A DNA stretch of 64,000 bases. Origin: Crossiella cryophila. Lineage in GTDB: Bacteria > Actinomycetota > Actinomycetes > Mycobacteriales > Pseudonocardiaceae. The stretch is taken from contig NZ_JACHMH010000001.1 in NCBI RefSeq assembly GCF_014204915.1, positions 8,767,501-8,831,500 on the forward strand, read 5' to 3'. Of the stretch, positions 33,244 to 45,200 are shown one piece after another. Positions within the stretch are counted from its first letter, which is position 1. The number at the start of each line of letters is the position of its first letter. Under the pieces are notes generated by a model. It saw nothing but the letters and a program-made list of their open reading frames with translations. It was not told the origin of the DNA and did not search any database. The position numbers and the translations under genes are program-made.

Positions 33244-34844
33244 CGAGTCGCCTCCGGTGCGGCTCCGGTCTCGAACACCGCCAGGCGCGGCTGCACGCCC
33301 TCGGCGATGCTGATGCCCTGCAGGTGCGAGGTGCGCAGCAGTGGGTAGTTCAGTTCGCCGAAGGGGCCGCCGGTCAGGCCGGTGCCGCCGTGGCTGGCCA
33401 GGTAGGGCACGAACCCGATGTGCGAGTCGTTGACCTTGAGCAGGCCACCGGTGTTGACCCGGTTGGCCACCGCCTCGATCACCTCGGGGTCCTTGGCCCA
33501 CAAGGAGTTCCGCAGGCCGTACTGGTTGGCGTTGAGGAAGGCGATGGCCGCATCCAGCAGGGTGCCGTCGTCGGTCTCGGGGACCACGATGGGCAGCAGC
33601 GGGAAGAAGGTCTCCTCGCGCACCGCGGTCAGCTCGCGGGCGCCGTCGAGGCCGTCCACCCGCAGCACGGTCGGGGCGATGAACGGGCCGGTGTCGGTGG
33701 CGGAGCCGTCCAGTTCCAGGCGGTGCCCGCCGGTGATCACCTCGGCGCCTGCGGCGACGGCCTCCTTGAGGCAGGCGAAGTACTCATCCGGCCGCATCAC
33801 CGGGGAGAGCAGCACCTCGGGGTCGTCCGGGTAGCCGGGGCGGATCTTGGCGACCAGCGCGGTCAGCTTGGTCAGCAGCGCGTCGGCGATGTCGGGGTGC
33901 GCGATGGCGTACTTGGGCACCATGCAGATCTGACCGGAGCCGAAGAAGCACTCGGTGAGCGCCTCGGCGGCCAGGTCCAGGTCGGCGTCCTTCCACACCA
34001 GCACGCCGTCGTTGCCAGCCAGCTCCAGGATCGGCTTCTTGCCGCGGGCGACCGCCTCCTGGCCGAGCTGGATGCCGCGTTCACTGCCGCCGAAGAAGAA
34101 GATGTCGTCGACCAGTGGGCTGTCCAGCCACTGGCCCATGATCTTCTTGGGCTGGCCGCAGACCAGGCTGAGGGTGCCGGGCGGGGCGCCGAGTTCCTCC
34201 AGGATGGGCGCGACGATCTCCCGCCAGCCGAACATCACGCCGTAGGGCGAGCTGCGCGGGGCCTTGACCACCAGCGCGTTGCCAGCCACCAGTGCGGGCA
34301 CGCCGAGGAAGGAGTTGGACGCGGCCGCGTTCTGCGGCGGGCTCAGCACCACGACGCCGTCGGGCTTGCGCACCAGTCGCAGCTTGCGCGGGCCGACCTG
34401 GTGCTCCTCGTGCAGCTGCCTGCGCCACAGGTCCAGGTTCTCCTTGGTGGCGGCCTGCTGGATGCCGGCGATCTCCCATTCGGCGAGCTTGCGCGGGTGC
34501 CCTTCGGCGACCAGGACGTCGATGAACTCCTCGCGCCTGCGGGTCACCTCCTCCTGCACCCGCTGGGCCAGCAGCAGCCGGGTCTCCAGCGGGAAGGCGC
34601 CCCAGACCGGGGCCGCCTCCCTGGCCTTGACCAGGGCTTCCTGCAGGTGCTCGTCGCTGGTCACGGCGCAGCGGGCGGTGACGTTGGGCAGTTCGGCCCC
34701 GTCGTCGCGGCTGCCGCGTTCCAGTTCGCGCTTGACCTTCAGGTTCGACATGAAGTCGTTGAGGAATGCGTTGGCGTTGATGGTGTAGACCCAGGAATCT
34801 CCAGGGTAATCCGAACCGGCAATATAGGAACTGTAGGAACGCAT
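33240..34844 (-). CDS. Aldehyde dehydrogenase family protein
   Basis: The 534-residue enzyme is an NAD(P)+-dependent aldehyde dehydrogenase. It has the cofactor region VVVKAPRSSPYG-type ALVVKAPRSSPYG and FFFGGSERG, the general base Glu274 in LELAGNDG, the nucleophile Cys307 in SGQICMVPK, and the C-terminal NDSHIGFVPYLASHGGTG. Both catalytic residues are present, so it should oxidise an aldehyde to an acid; reductive use cannot be excluded. The start is ATG 34844 (MRSYSSYIAG); the frame is open upstream into the LuxR gene without similarity. It is the first enzyme gene of the cluster, 89 bases downstream of the LuxR-type gene. Confidence 0.88.
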   Translation of the reverse strand: MRSYSSYIAGSDYPGDSWVYTINANAFLNDFMSNLKVKRELERGSRDDGAELPNVTARCAVTSDEHLQEALVKAREAAPVWGAFPLETRLLLAQRVQEEVTRRREEFIDVLVAEGHPRKLAEWEIAGIQQAATKENLDLWRRQLHEEHQVGPRKLRLVRKPDGVVVLSPPQNAAASNSFLGVPALVAGNALVVKAPRSSPYGVMFGWREIVAPILEELGAPPGTLSLVCGQPKKIMGQWLDSPLVDDIFFFGGSERGIQLGQEAVARGKKPILELAGNDGVLVWKDADLDLAAEALTECFFGSGQICMVPKYAIAHPDIADALLTKLTALVAKIRPGYPDDPEVLLSPVMRPDEYFACLKEAVAAGAEVITGGHRLELDGSATDTGPFIAPTVLRVDGLDGARELTAVREETFFPLLPIVVPETDDGTLLDAAIAFLNANQYGLRNSLWAKDPEVIEAVANRVNTGGLLKVNDSHIGFVPYLASHGGTGLTGGPFGELNYPLLRTSHLQGISIAEGVQPRLAVFETGAAPEATR

Positions 34845-34933
34845 CCCAAGAGACCCCCGTCCACTCGCGTGACTCCGCAAATATCTGACTAAGCCTGACC
34901 GGAGACCCGACTCCGGCTCAATAGAACTTTGGT

Positions 34934-35302
34934 TCAATAGCGGTTCCGGCAGCCCTGGGCCGGGTGGCCGCAATTTGTGGACACCCCCGGAAGGGCGTCG
35001 TCGAAGGTCAGCTGGAACATCAGCGAGACCAGCCCGGCCTGTAGCCGCGACTCCACCAGCAGCTTGGCCATCACCTGGGCGACGTGTGCCTTGACCGTCC
35101 GCTCGGTCACGCCCAGCCTGCCCGCGATCGCCCGATTGGACGCACCACTGCCGAGGCGGAGGAACACTTCCAGCTCGCGTGCGGAGAGCTGGTCGACCCG
35201 GTCCAGCAGGACCGGCCATGAGGTCGAACCCGCGGGCAGCTCCAGGCCGAAGCCCGCGCTGGTTGGGCGTACGGCGGTGCGGTCGGAGACGTCAACGGTC
35301 AC
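34934..35302 (-). CDS. Single-domain LuxR-type transcriptional regulator
   Basis: The 122-residue protein consists of a short N-terminal arm and a LuxR helix-turn-helix (about 42-100; QLSARELEVFLRLGSGASNR, then GRLGVTERTVKAHVAQVMAKL). There is no receiver or ligand-binding domain. GTG 35302 is preferred because GAAGGG lies eight bases upstream; the open frame further back (to 35446) lacks similarity. Single-domain LuxR proteins of this kind often activate a neighbouring biosynthetic cluster. It is directly upstream of the enzyme run on the same strand, so it is the likely cluster-specific activator. Confidence 0.82.
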   Translation of the reverse strand: MTVDVSDRTAVRPTSAGFGLELPAGSTSWPVLLDRVDQLSARELEVFLRLGSGASNRAIAGRLGVTERTVKAHVAQVMAKLLVESRLQAGLVSLMFQLTFDDALPGVSTNCGHPAQGCRNRY

Positions 35303-35572
35303 AGTGGGCCCTTCGCTTCGGCAACACACGTCGATGGTCTGAAACAAACAGACTTCAGGCGTCCCGAAACGAAAAACTGTCGTACACATTCGGGCGCCGG
35401 GCGGAGATCCACAACATAATCGCCACCACCGACAGTCCGTGGGCACTTTGGCCGGACTGACCCCGCAGACAGCGGATCACGACCTTTTGGCCGCCCTTTT
35501 GGGCAGCCGGAATAATAACTTGAATATTTGTGAAACCAGTGTAACGCCGAAATGACGGGAAAACTACCCTGG

Positions 35573-35971
35573 TCAGCTCGCCCGCGGTGTGAGCACAAAA
35601 CCGACGGCGCGGTGCACGGTCTCGGCCGCCACCGGGGCGGCGGCCGGGCCCTGGGTCCGAAGGTGCGCGAGCAACTCCGGCTCCGGGAGGAGTCCGTGCC
35701 GCTGAAGGTAGTAGGTGATGGTGTCCGTCCACACCCATCGTCCGTCTGTCAAGAAGTTGACAGGCACCACCGCGGTACGCCCCGGATCGAGCACATCGTC
35801 CAGCAGCGTCGGCGTCACCAGCACCGGAGTGCCACTGTCCAGATAGTCAGCGATGGCCTGCCCCTCAACAGGATCCGCCACCCGAGGATGGTCAACGGCG
35901 AACCCAGGACCGCTCACCGGGTCCACATGATCAAACACCCTGGCCAGGACAAATTCCGCAGCAGTGGTCAC
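35573..35971 (-). CDS. Small unknown protein, candidate immunity protein for the giant toxin
   Basis: This acidic 132-residue protein starts at GTG 35971 (weak GGTGGG ribosome site; start uncertain). The conserved-looking part is TPVLVTPTLLDDVLDP, VVPVNFLTDGRWVWTDT, ITYYLQRHGLLPEPELLAHL. I recall small proteins of this DGxWVWxDxxxYYLxxHG type near actinobacterial type VII substrates, but I cannot name a family. There is no signal peptide or membrane segment. It is the next gene downstream of the 5838-residue toxin-like gene on the same strand, separated by 236 bases that hold a repeat array. Position, size and cytoplasmic nature suggest immunity; no other evidence supports it. Confidence 0.55.
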   Translation of the reverse strand: MTTAAEFVLARVFDHVDPVSGPGFAVDHPRVADPVEGQAIADYLDSGTPVLVTPTLLDDVLDPGRTAVVPVNFLTDGRWVWTDTITYYLQRHGLLPEPELLAHLRTQGPAAAPVAAETVHRAVGFVLTPRAS

Positions 35972-36050
35972 CCCACCAGCACACCCCACCACCCCACCCC
36001 AGACCACGCAGGAGCACAGGCAGAACCGATCAGCAGTTCCCCACCCCACC

Positions 36051-36171
36051 GTGTTGGCCGTTCTCGTACGGTGTGTTGGCCGAACTGGACGGTGTCTTGG
36101 CCGTTCTGGACGGTGTGTTGGCCGGAGGGTGTACCAGTTCGGCCAACACTGGGTACGAGAACGGCCAACAC
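36051..36171. repeat. Intergenic palindromic repeat array (copy E)
   Basis: Four forward units (from about 36051, 36072, 36093 and 36114) and two inverted units of the 20-22 base repeat form one palindromic block just beyond the stop of the giant gene. Base by base it equals the reverse complement of array A (12015-12157) over 121 bases with about four mismatches; array A has one extra unit. It may terminate transcription of the giant gene before the small downstream gene. Confidence 0.85.
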
Positions 36172-36207
36172 GCCGGCGGGGTGTGGGTCGGGCTGGTGAC
36201 CGCTGGC

Positions 36208-39200
36208 TTAGCGCGGGAACAGGTAGGGCCAGGAGGTCCTGAGGTCGTCGAGGGGCACCGCCGTGCCGGGGCGTTTGAGCCGTTGCACGACCTCGATCAG
36301 GCGGTTCAGCTCCTCGTTGTGCACCGGGGCACCGGCCGGCCGGTGGTCGAGGTCGCGCAGCAGGTCGGCCAGGTGGTCGCGGCTGATGCCGCCAGCCAGG
36401 TCGGTGCTGCGGCGCACAGCGGTGAGCCGGTCGAGGGTGAGTGGTCCGGTGAGTTCGTCGGCGAGCAGGCCGAGCCGCCAGGCGGCCAGGCCGTCCTGCC
36501 GCCGGGACTGGCCTGCCCACACCGCGTCCAGGGCAGGGCGGGCGTGGCCGACGCCGAGCTGCCTGGCGAGTCCGGCCAGGTCGGCGCGGTCGGCGGGGGC
36601 CGAGCCGGTGAGCGCGGACAGTGCGGTGCGGACCCGGTCGGCCCGCTGCCGGGCGGTGCGGTGGTCCGGGTCGGCGGGCGGCGGGAACTCCGGTTCGGGT
36701 TCGGCGGTCTCGACCAGGAGGTGCTCCGACAGCTGCTCGCGGCGGGTGACGTGCAGCTGGGTGCCCGGCGGCAGCAGCACCTCGTCGGGGGCTCCGGCGA
36801 AGATCGAGATGTCCTTGGCGGCCCGGCCGGTGAGTTCGGCTCGGAGCAGCATTCCGTTGGGCGGCAAGGCTTCCTCGGCCCGTTGGCGGGACCGGGTGAC
36901 GCCGTGGCCCGGTTGCAGTGGGCCGGTGCGCGGGCCGCTGTGCCAGACCGTGCCGCGCACCGGGGGCAGCAGCGCGAGGGCCTCGCGGACCAGCTGGGCG
37001 TGCCGGTCCGGGCCGCCGGTGCGCAGCTGCGCGGTGATCGTCTGGTGCGCCGGGCCGCGGTAGGCGCGCAGGGCGGCCACGTGCGCGGGTGCGAGCAGTG
37101 CCAGGACGTCCGCGGCGGTGAGGTCGTTGCGGGCCAGCCAGGTGCGCACCGCCGGCTCCCCCGCCACGTCCCGGAAGCGGGCCAGGCTGTGCCGGGCGAC
37201 GGTCGCCTCGGCCGGGTCGGCCTGCGCCAGGTACACCGCCTCGTGCGGCAGCAGGCCGTCGGTGCCGGGCAGGGCGCGCAGCTCGGCCAGGCTGATGCCG
37301 GGCAGGCTGCGGTACATGGTCGCCGCGTCGGCGAGGTCCACCCCGGGCAGTGGGAACACCAGTCCGGCCCCGGCCAGGATCTCGTAGGCGGAGTGGTCCC
37401 GGCCGGTGAGCATCCAGCCGAGCAGCGCCTGGGTGAACGCGGCCGGGTCCTGGCCGGGAATCCCCAGCAGCAGTGCGGCATTGGCCATCTTGGCCGCGGT
37501 GCCGGAGACCCCCGCGATGAGCCGGAACCCTTGTGCGGTGCGGTCCCGGTGCCAGGCCGAGGTGGTGTCGAGATCGAGGGCTTGCTGACCGGAGACCCAG
37601 CTCAGCGGGAGTTCGGGGCCGGAGTGACCGGGCAGTGGGTCGCCGAGTGGGGAGACCAGGCCGAGCAGCGGCGAGAGGCCGGGGTTACGCAGCAGGTAGT
37701 CGAGTTCGCGCTGGCTGAGTTCGATGCCCAGCTCGCGCAGCTCACGCGGGGTGCGGGTGAACCGGGCGTCCAGCCGGCGGTCCGGGCCGCCGTTGCGGCG
37801 GGCACGCAGGCTGGTCAGGTACTCGCCACCCGCGCCGAGCCAGTCGGGGCTGGCCGCGAGCACGTTGCCACCGGCGAAGACGTCCAGGTCGAAGGTGCGG
37901 CCGAGGGTCTCCGACACCACCCCGGCGAGCCGGTGCAGCACCGGGCGCAGCGGGCCGTTGAGGTAGGCAGCCTGGGCGCGCAGCGCGGGCAGGTTGAGGC
38001 CGAGTTCCCTTGCCCGGTCCCAGTTCTCGGTGCGCACCAAGGTGTTCAGCAGTGGTTGCAGGCCGAGCGGGGATCCGGCGAAGTAGGCGGCGTTGTAGAA
38101 GGCGGTCATCAGCTCACGCAGGTTGCCGGTGCCGATCAGCTCGGCGAAGCCCTCGGCGGTGAGGTGGCCGAGCTGCCCGGCCGAGCCGGGATCGCCCTTG
38201 AGGAAGGCCCGGTGCACGTCGGCGCGGTCGGGGTGGGCCTGGCTGAGCACCTGGTGCAGCCGGTGCAGTCCGGCCCGCGCCGCCGCTATCGCCCCGACCG
38301 AGTGGTAGGCGTGCTGCCCGATGGCGTCCTCGAAGCGTTCCGCCCGGTCCGGGTAGCCGGGGTCGCGGTACAGCTCGCCGCCGAAGGCCACGGTGCCGGG
38401 AATGTCGGTGAGCACGGCGGAATCGGCGACCTGGTGCAGTCCGGCGGGCAGTTCGCCGGGTGGCTGGTGGTGTTCGGCCAGGTAGGCGCCGATCTTGGTG
38501 TGCAGGATGTCGCCGTTGGGGGCGGGCCGGAACCACATCCAGTTGCCGCCCCGCACGTAGGCCGGTCCGATCGCGTCGGCGCCGACGGCCGGACCGGCGA
38601 TCAGCTCGCCGGTGCTGCCCGTGGGCAGGAACCAGACCGGTCCGGTGGGCGCGTAGACCTCGGCGCGCAGCGAGTCGCCGGTGCTGAGGTTGTGCTGGTG
38701 CAGGCGTTCGGCCAGGGCCGCGGCGACCGAGTTGGCGGTGCCCAGCGCGGCGGCGCAGGAGACCAGCCGGATCGGCCGCTGCCCGTCCCAGAGACCGTTG
38801 TCCTTCAACGTGATCAGCAGGCGGCCGAGCCGGGAGCCGGTGACCGGCATGCCGTTCCAGCCGACGTTGAGCCCGCCCTGTCCGGTGTTGTGCACGAGCA
38901 GGGTGAAGTAGGTCTGGCTGGGCGGGATGGCCAGCACGGCCTTGGTGAAGGCGTTGCGCTGCTCCGGGGTGAGGCTGGGGTCGTCCAGCAGCACCCGCTG
39001 GCCGCCGAAGTCGTTGGCGTGCTGGAGGATCAGGTCGTCCAGGGCGTCCGGCGGGGGTGCCTGGGCGGGCATCGGCTGCTGGTCGGGATCGGACTCGGGG
39101 TGCTGGGCCCGCCAGCGCCGGTCCAGGTCGGTCACAGTGACGTTCTCGTTGCGTGCCAACAGGTCGGCGGCAAGGTCCAGGAGTCGGCGCGGACCGTCCA

Positions 39201-42200
39201 GGCCCTCGTCGGTGAAGCGCAGCGCGTCCAGGGGCCAGACCCGGCGGGCGAGTTCGTTGAGGCGCTTGACGCCCTCGGCGGACTGTTCGGCGAGCACGAA
39301 CCGCGGCGTGCCCAGGTCGACCAGCGCGCGCATGGCGGTCAGCCGGTCCAGGCTGAGGTCGCGGGCCGGGCCGTCGATCGCGGCGAGCAGGGTGGTCAGG
39401 CCCCAGACGTGCCTGCCGTGGTCCGGGCCGGTGACGCCGATGCGTGGCGCGAGTCCGGTCAGGTCGGTGGATTCGCGCACCGGCACGCCGTTGTTGAGCC
39501 GGGTCAGCCCGTCCAAGGACCTGGCGCGGATCCGCCGTCGCTCGGATTCGGTTGTGCCGCTCGGGAAAGCCAGGCTGGGGCCCTGTTCGGTGGCGGTGGT
39601 CTCCAGCACGTCGCCCTTGGCGAACTGGACGGTGTGCCGCTTGCTCACGGTGATCTTTGCGCCGGGGGCGAGCAGCACCTCCTGTTCGTTCGGCACGGCG
39701 GAGAACGGCGCGATGTCGTGCCCGTGTGCCCCGGCGGTCTCGATCTTGAGCAGCACCGGGTGAGCGAGTGCGGTGGCCGGTTTGGCGGTGGCGAAGTTGA
39801 TCGCGGTGGCCTTGCCGCGGCTGGTGCTGGTGAACTCGGTGAAGGTGATGTCGGTGCGGCCCAGGATCGGCGAGAGCCAGCGGCCGTACCAGGTGCCGGT
39901 GTCGCCGACGGAGAAGTCGCCGCGCCAGACCTGGCCGAGTGCGGGCGGCAGCAGCCGCAGCGCGTCCATCAGCAGGTGGCAGTGCAGGGACATCTCGTTG
40001 ATCAGCGGGTCCAGGTGCGCGTTCACCCTGCCCAGCACGGGTTTGATGAACTCGGGCCAGTCCGGGCTGTCCAGCGCCGGGACGGCCTGGTTGAGCAGCT
40101 GCGCCACCACCGGATCGGATTGCAGGGCCATCGGCCAGGCGTCGGGCTGGCGGTTGCGCACCATGTTGGTCAGCTGCACCGCCATCACCTGCCGCTGCCC
40201 GATCGGGGCCCGGAGCAGGGCGTTCATCAGCGGGAAGCTGGTGTCGGTGTAGAGGGAGAAGGCCAGGAAGTGCGCCAGGCCCAGCCGGTCGAGCAGGGCT
40301 TCGGCGGTGAGGTCGTGCCGCAGCAACCAGCTCCCGGCCAGCCGGTGCGGATCCGGTGTCGGGTGTTCCTGGCCGACGTTGTTCCGCCGCCACTCGGAGT
40401 CGCCGAGCAGGTGCGGCCGGGCCTCGCCGAGTCCGCCGGTGCGGGCCAGGTGCAGGTAGAGCTGTTCGTGCGGCGGCCTGCCGAGCTGGGCCCGGTCGGT
40501 CGGTGTCAGGCCGGGCAGCTCGCGGTAGAGGATCGCGGCGTCCTCGGTGAGGGTGCGGCCGAGTGCGGGGAAGCTGCCGCTGACCGCGGCCGCGGTGAGC
40601 ACCTCGTGCAGTGAGTGCTCGCCGGTGGGCAGCAACCAGCCGAGCAGCCCGTGCAGGAACCGCTCCGGATCTCCCGCGTCTCTACCGACCAGTCGGTAGG
40701 CGTACATGGCCTTGGCCACGTTCAGCGCCGCCCCGCCGGTCAGCCGGATCCCGCGGGCCTGCGCCAGGTGGTGCCGGGCGGTGTCCCGGTCCAGCTCGAC
40801 CTTGGCCGGGCGCGGCACCCAGCGCAGGGTCCCGTCATCGAGGCCCTGGCGTTCCCTCGCACTCGGCACCACCCCACTCCCGTCCAGATCGGCGCTGGTC
40901 AGGCGGCCGGGGCGCCAGTCGGGTTCGGCCAGTTCGGTGGTGCGCCACAGGTCCGCGGCGAAGGCCCCCGCGTCCGCTTCCCAGCCCTCGGCCCTGGTGA
41001 GCAGCGGCCGGATGAGCTGTGCGATCTCCAGTGCCCTGGCCGCCCGATCCTGCCCCGACGGCCAGGCCGAGGGCACGGCCTGGTGCGGATCCGCCTCCCG
41101 GACCACCGCGAGCACGTGCTCGATGCCCCGTTCCCGGTGCTCGGCCTGCGCCTTGAGACAGTCCACATCCAGCCCGAGCCGCTCGGCGAGAGCCCAGTTC
41201 CTGGTGCCGATGATCGGGTTGAGCACCCCGGCCAGACTCAGTCGACCGCCTTGGAAGGCCACGTTGAGCACGGCGGCCGCCAGCTCCCGCTGGTTGCCCT
41301 GGGCGGCGATCTGGGCGAGTTGAGCCGTGCTGAGCCCGCGATCCGGCTCGCCTAGCACGGTCGGATCCCCACCGGCGAACCGCGCGCACAACTCCGGCCC
41401 GGTGGCCCTGGGCAGCAGGCTTACCAGGCGCTGCAAGGTGTTCCGCAGTTCGGTGGTGGCCGCCGGATCGTGGAAGAAATGCGCGCCCAGCGCGGATTCG
41501 TAGTCGGCGACCCTGGCGAGGTAGTCCGGATGCCGGTAGAGCGCGCCTTCCTCGGCGGTGATCCCCAGCCGCACGGCCCCGTCCAGATCACTGACCGGGA
41601 GTTCCGCTGGCTCCGGATCAAGTTGCGCGCCAAGGGTTTCGACCTGGTCGTTGGCCAGCCGGACCCAGGTGCCGCCCGGTTCGAACGCGGGCCTGCCGGT
41701 GGCGTCGACGCCGACCCCACTGGCGACGATGAGCTGCCCGGTGCCGCCGGGGACGAAGTAGACCGGGCCGTTGGGGGCGAGGGCCTCGGCGGTGATGCCG
41801 TGCGCGCGGAGTTCGGCGAGGACCTTGGCGGCGAAGGATTCACGGCCGCCCTGGCCGGCGCCGCAGGAGGCGAAAAGGAGGGGTTTCGCGCCGTCCCAGT
41901 GGCCGTCCCGGTGGGCGCGGAGCAGGAGGTCGGCGACGGTGCGTGGGGTCAGGGGGGTGTTGTTGTGCAAGGGATTGCCGGTGGAGTCGCCGTGGGCGAG
42001 GAAGGTGAAGTAGCCGTCGTGGGTGGGGAGGTCGGGGAGGGTGGGGTCGGACAGGCGGATGCCGCGGTTGCCGTCGAGCGGGGTGGTGGGGATGGGGGCC
42101 GGACGGGGGACGAGGGCGTCGAAGACGGCAGCGCCGAGGGTTGTGTCCACAGTGGACTCAGTGGCGACCGGCGAGGACGGCACGGCAGGCTCGGCGGCGA

Positions 42201-45200
42201 CGGATGCGGTCGGACCGGCGGGCCGGGTGGGCGCGTCCGGTTCGGTATGCGGGGCCGCCGGGGGTGCGGGGGCGTTGGTCGCGGTGGCGGCCGGGTCGGG
42301 TGTGATCTCCTGGTCCGGCGTGGTTTCCGACAGGTGGATCACGGTCATCCCCGTCCAGTCCGCCGAGCGCTCGACCTCGTTGACCCGGAAGGACTTCCCT
42401 GGCGCCACCACGATCCGCTCCTCGACGGTGTGCGCGGCGTTGGCCTGCACGACGAACCGGACATTGCCGCCGGTCCCGCCGCCGATCAGCACCCTGGGTT
42501 CGGTGACAACCCGGCCCGGCCGGTACTCGTCCAGCTCAGCCGCTGATCGCCAGGCCCTGACCTCGATGGTCGCGGGCGCGGCCGGTCGTCCTGCCAGTCG
42601 ATGGCGGGCCCGGCCCAGTTCGTCGCGGAAGGCGCGGGTGTCCCCCGTGGCCAGGGAGACCTCGATTTCCGGGTCCTCGCCGAGCAACCGGATCATCGAG
42701 AGCTGGTTCTCCATGAAGTCCGAAGTGTCCACCGGGCCGGGGAATCCCTGGTACGGCGGGTGGATCCGGGTCGGCGTGGGGTCGAGTTGGCGCAGCGTCA
42801 CCTCCAGCTGACCGTTGCTCTCCCTGGCACTGGCGACGGTGAACCGGGTGCCGGGTGGCAGCAGGACCTCGCGTTCACCTGCGAAGCGGGACACCGAGGA
42901 CAGGTACGCGCCGTTGTGCACCTGGGCGGTGACGATCACCTGACGGGTCGGGAACAGGCGTAGTTCGCCTGCCCTGGCCCGGAAAAACCCACGGTCGGTG
43001 TAAACGCTGCCCTTGACGAACAAGGCGCGGGCCTCGGCCAGGTCCATGATCTGGCAGCGGGTGGCGATGCCGGTGAAGCGGGTGGGCAGCCGGGTGACGG
43101 CGGAGGACAGCAGGCGGATCAGCGGTTCGGTGTAGGCGGGTGCGGGTTTGCCGTTGAAGTGGTTGTCGATGGCCGGGGACAGGGTGTCGGTGTAGGCGCG
43201 GACGGCGGCCAGTTCGGCCTCGCCGGTGGCGGCCAGGTTCGGGTGCCGGGCCAGCACCTCGGCGACCTGGGGCAGGTAGTCGGCGAGTTCCGGATGGGCG
43301 CGGAACTCGCGTTCGTCGGCGGTGGAGGCGAGGAAGCCCGGACCCGGTTCGGTGACGGATTCCTTTGTGGGCAACGGGTTTTCGCCGAGCAGGTTGTTCG
43401 CGCGGTCCCAGAGCAGGTGCAGGTTGCGGGGTTCGAGCACGGCTTCGCCGGTGGTGGCGGCCGCGGTCATCAGGCCGGGTCCGGTGGCGACCCGGCCTGC
43501 GCCCGCGCGGTGCTGGAAGACGGCCGGATCGTCGATGTCGTCCAGGTATTCGTCGTGCAGGCCAAGGAAGTGACCGAGTTCGTGGGCGAACTCGATCTCC
43601 CTGGCGTCCGCGGGCCAGTGGGTTTGGTCGGCGCGAGTGCCGGGGCTGGTGACGTGGACGACGCCGTGCGCGTCGGCGCGGTCGGTGAACTCGACCTCGA
43701 CGAGCAACTGTTCGCCACTGGGCAGGCGGTGGCCCTGGTTGAGGTAGCGGTCGGCCGCGGCTTCGACCCTGGCGCGGAACTCCGGGGTATGCGGGCCTTC
43801 CAGGTGCAGCCGGACGGTGTGCAGCCGCACCCGGCGACCGGCGACCTCCAGGTGCCGCAGGTCGTAGCCGATCGGGCCGTGCCACGGCCGACCGCCTCGG
43901 GTGAGCCCGCCGTCCTCGGAGCTGACGCGGAGCGGCGGGGTCTGGTCGCGCAGGTGCTGGATGTCCTGACAGGACAACGGATCCGTGACACGGTGGTCGG
44001 GGGTGACGGCCGGATCGGATGAGCGCCACCACTCCCGGACGGCGTGCTCCCGGGCCCAGGAACCACCGGCCGGACGAGTCGCCGGTCCGGGCGTTCCGCC
44101 GACCACGGCGCGCAGTGCGGGATCAATGGGGACCGGGGCGGACAGCAGCAGTCCGACCGCCCAGCGAGCCGCTCGTTCCTCGGTTTCGTTGGCCTGGTTG
44201 AGGATGTCGGTGAGTCCGGGCACCGCCTGGCCGAGCCGGGTCAGGGTTCGGATCGGCGGCACGCCGTGCTGGGTGGCGGTGTCGAAGGCCGCGGTGAACT
44301 CGCCCGAGGCGGCGAACAGGGCCTCGGACAGGGCATCCGGGTTGCGCAGCAGGTCCTGGAACAGCGGGTCGGCCCGTAGCGCGTCACGCAGGGCCGGTGG
44401 CACGTCGAGCAGGCCGAGTTCGACCAGCCTGCGCGGCAGTGGCGCGCCAGGGTCGTAGTCCAGTCCGGCCGCGGCGATCGGATCCTGTCCATTGTGGACG
44501 GCCTCGGTGAGGTCGGTCAGCAAAGTCTGGAGCCGTTGCGGGGACAGCAGACTGAGCGTGTTGTCGCGGGACGGGACGAGCGTGGACAGGGTCAGCGCGT
44601 CGACGGCCAGGGCACGTACCCGGCGCTTCAACTCGACCTCGCCCGGGGTGTCCAGGGCGGCGGCGAGCAGGTCGGGAGCGTCACCGAGGTCCGGCGTCTC
44701 GGGGGTGAGGTTGCCCGTCCCGGCGAGCCGGGAGAACTCGGCCACGGTGGTCAATTCGTTGCCGGACAACGGGTTTCGCGACAGTTCGGTCACCCGCAAC
44801 GGGTTCTCGCGGCGGGGCAGAGCGGCCGGGACCTCACCGGTGGGGAAACCGGGGCGGGCAATGAGGTGCGGGGTCTGGGCGCGCAGGGTGCGTTCCAGGT
44901 CGGTGGGGCCCTGGATCCAGCGGCCCGCGTACGGGGCGGGCGCGCCGATCACGGCCTGGTGCAGGGCCAGTACGAAGTGGGTGCAGTTGTGCCGGGTGAG
45001 CTGGTACTGATCCTCCACAAGGGACAGCACCGTGTCCAGGCCACGGATGATGTCGTTGGCACTGGCCGGGAACTCGGCGGTGAAGGTGGCCTCATGGTCC
45101 TCCTGACTCAGTGCCCGCACCTCCCCCGGCACCGCCGCCCAGGGCACACCGAGAGACTGGGCGGGCATCAGATCGAGCACGGTAACGCCCATGAACGGGT

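Noticed and set aside
35573-36520. A 315-codon version of the small downstream gene
   Set aside because: The upstream part translates the repeat array and antisense of the giant gene; only the last 132 codons look like protein.
36073-40614. Plus-strand open frame of 1513 codons
   Set aside because: It lies antisense to the giant gene, is rich in Gly/Val/Gln/Arg without domains, and is a by-product of high GC content.
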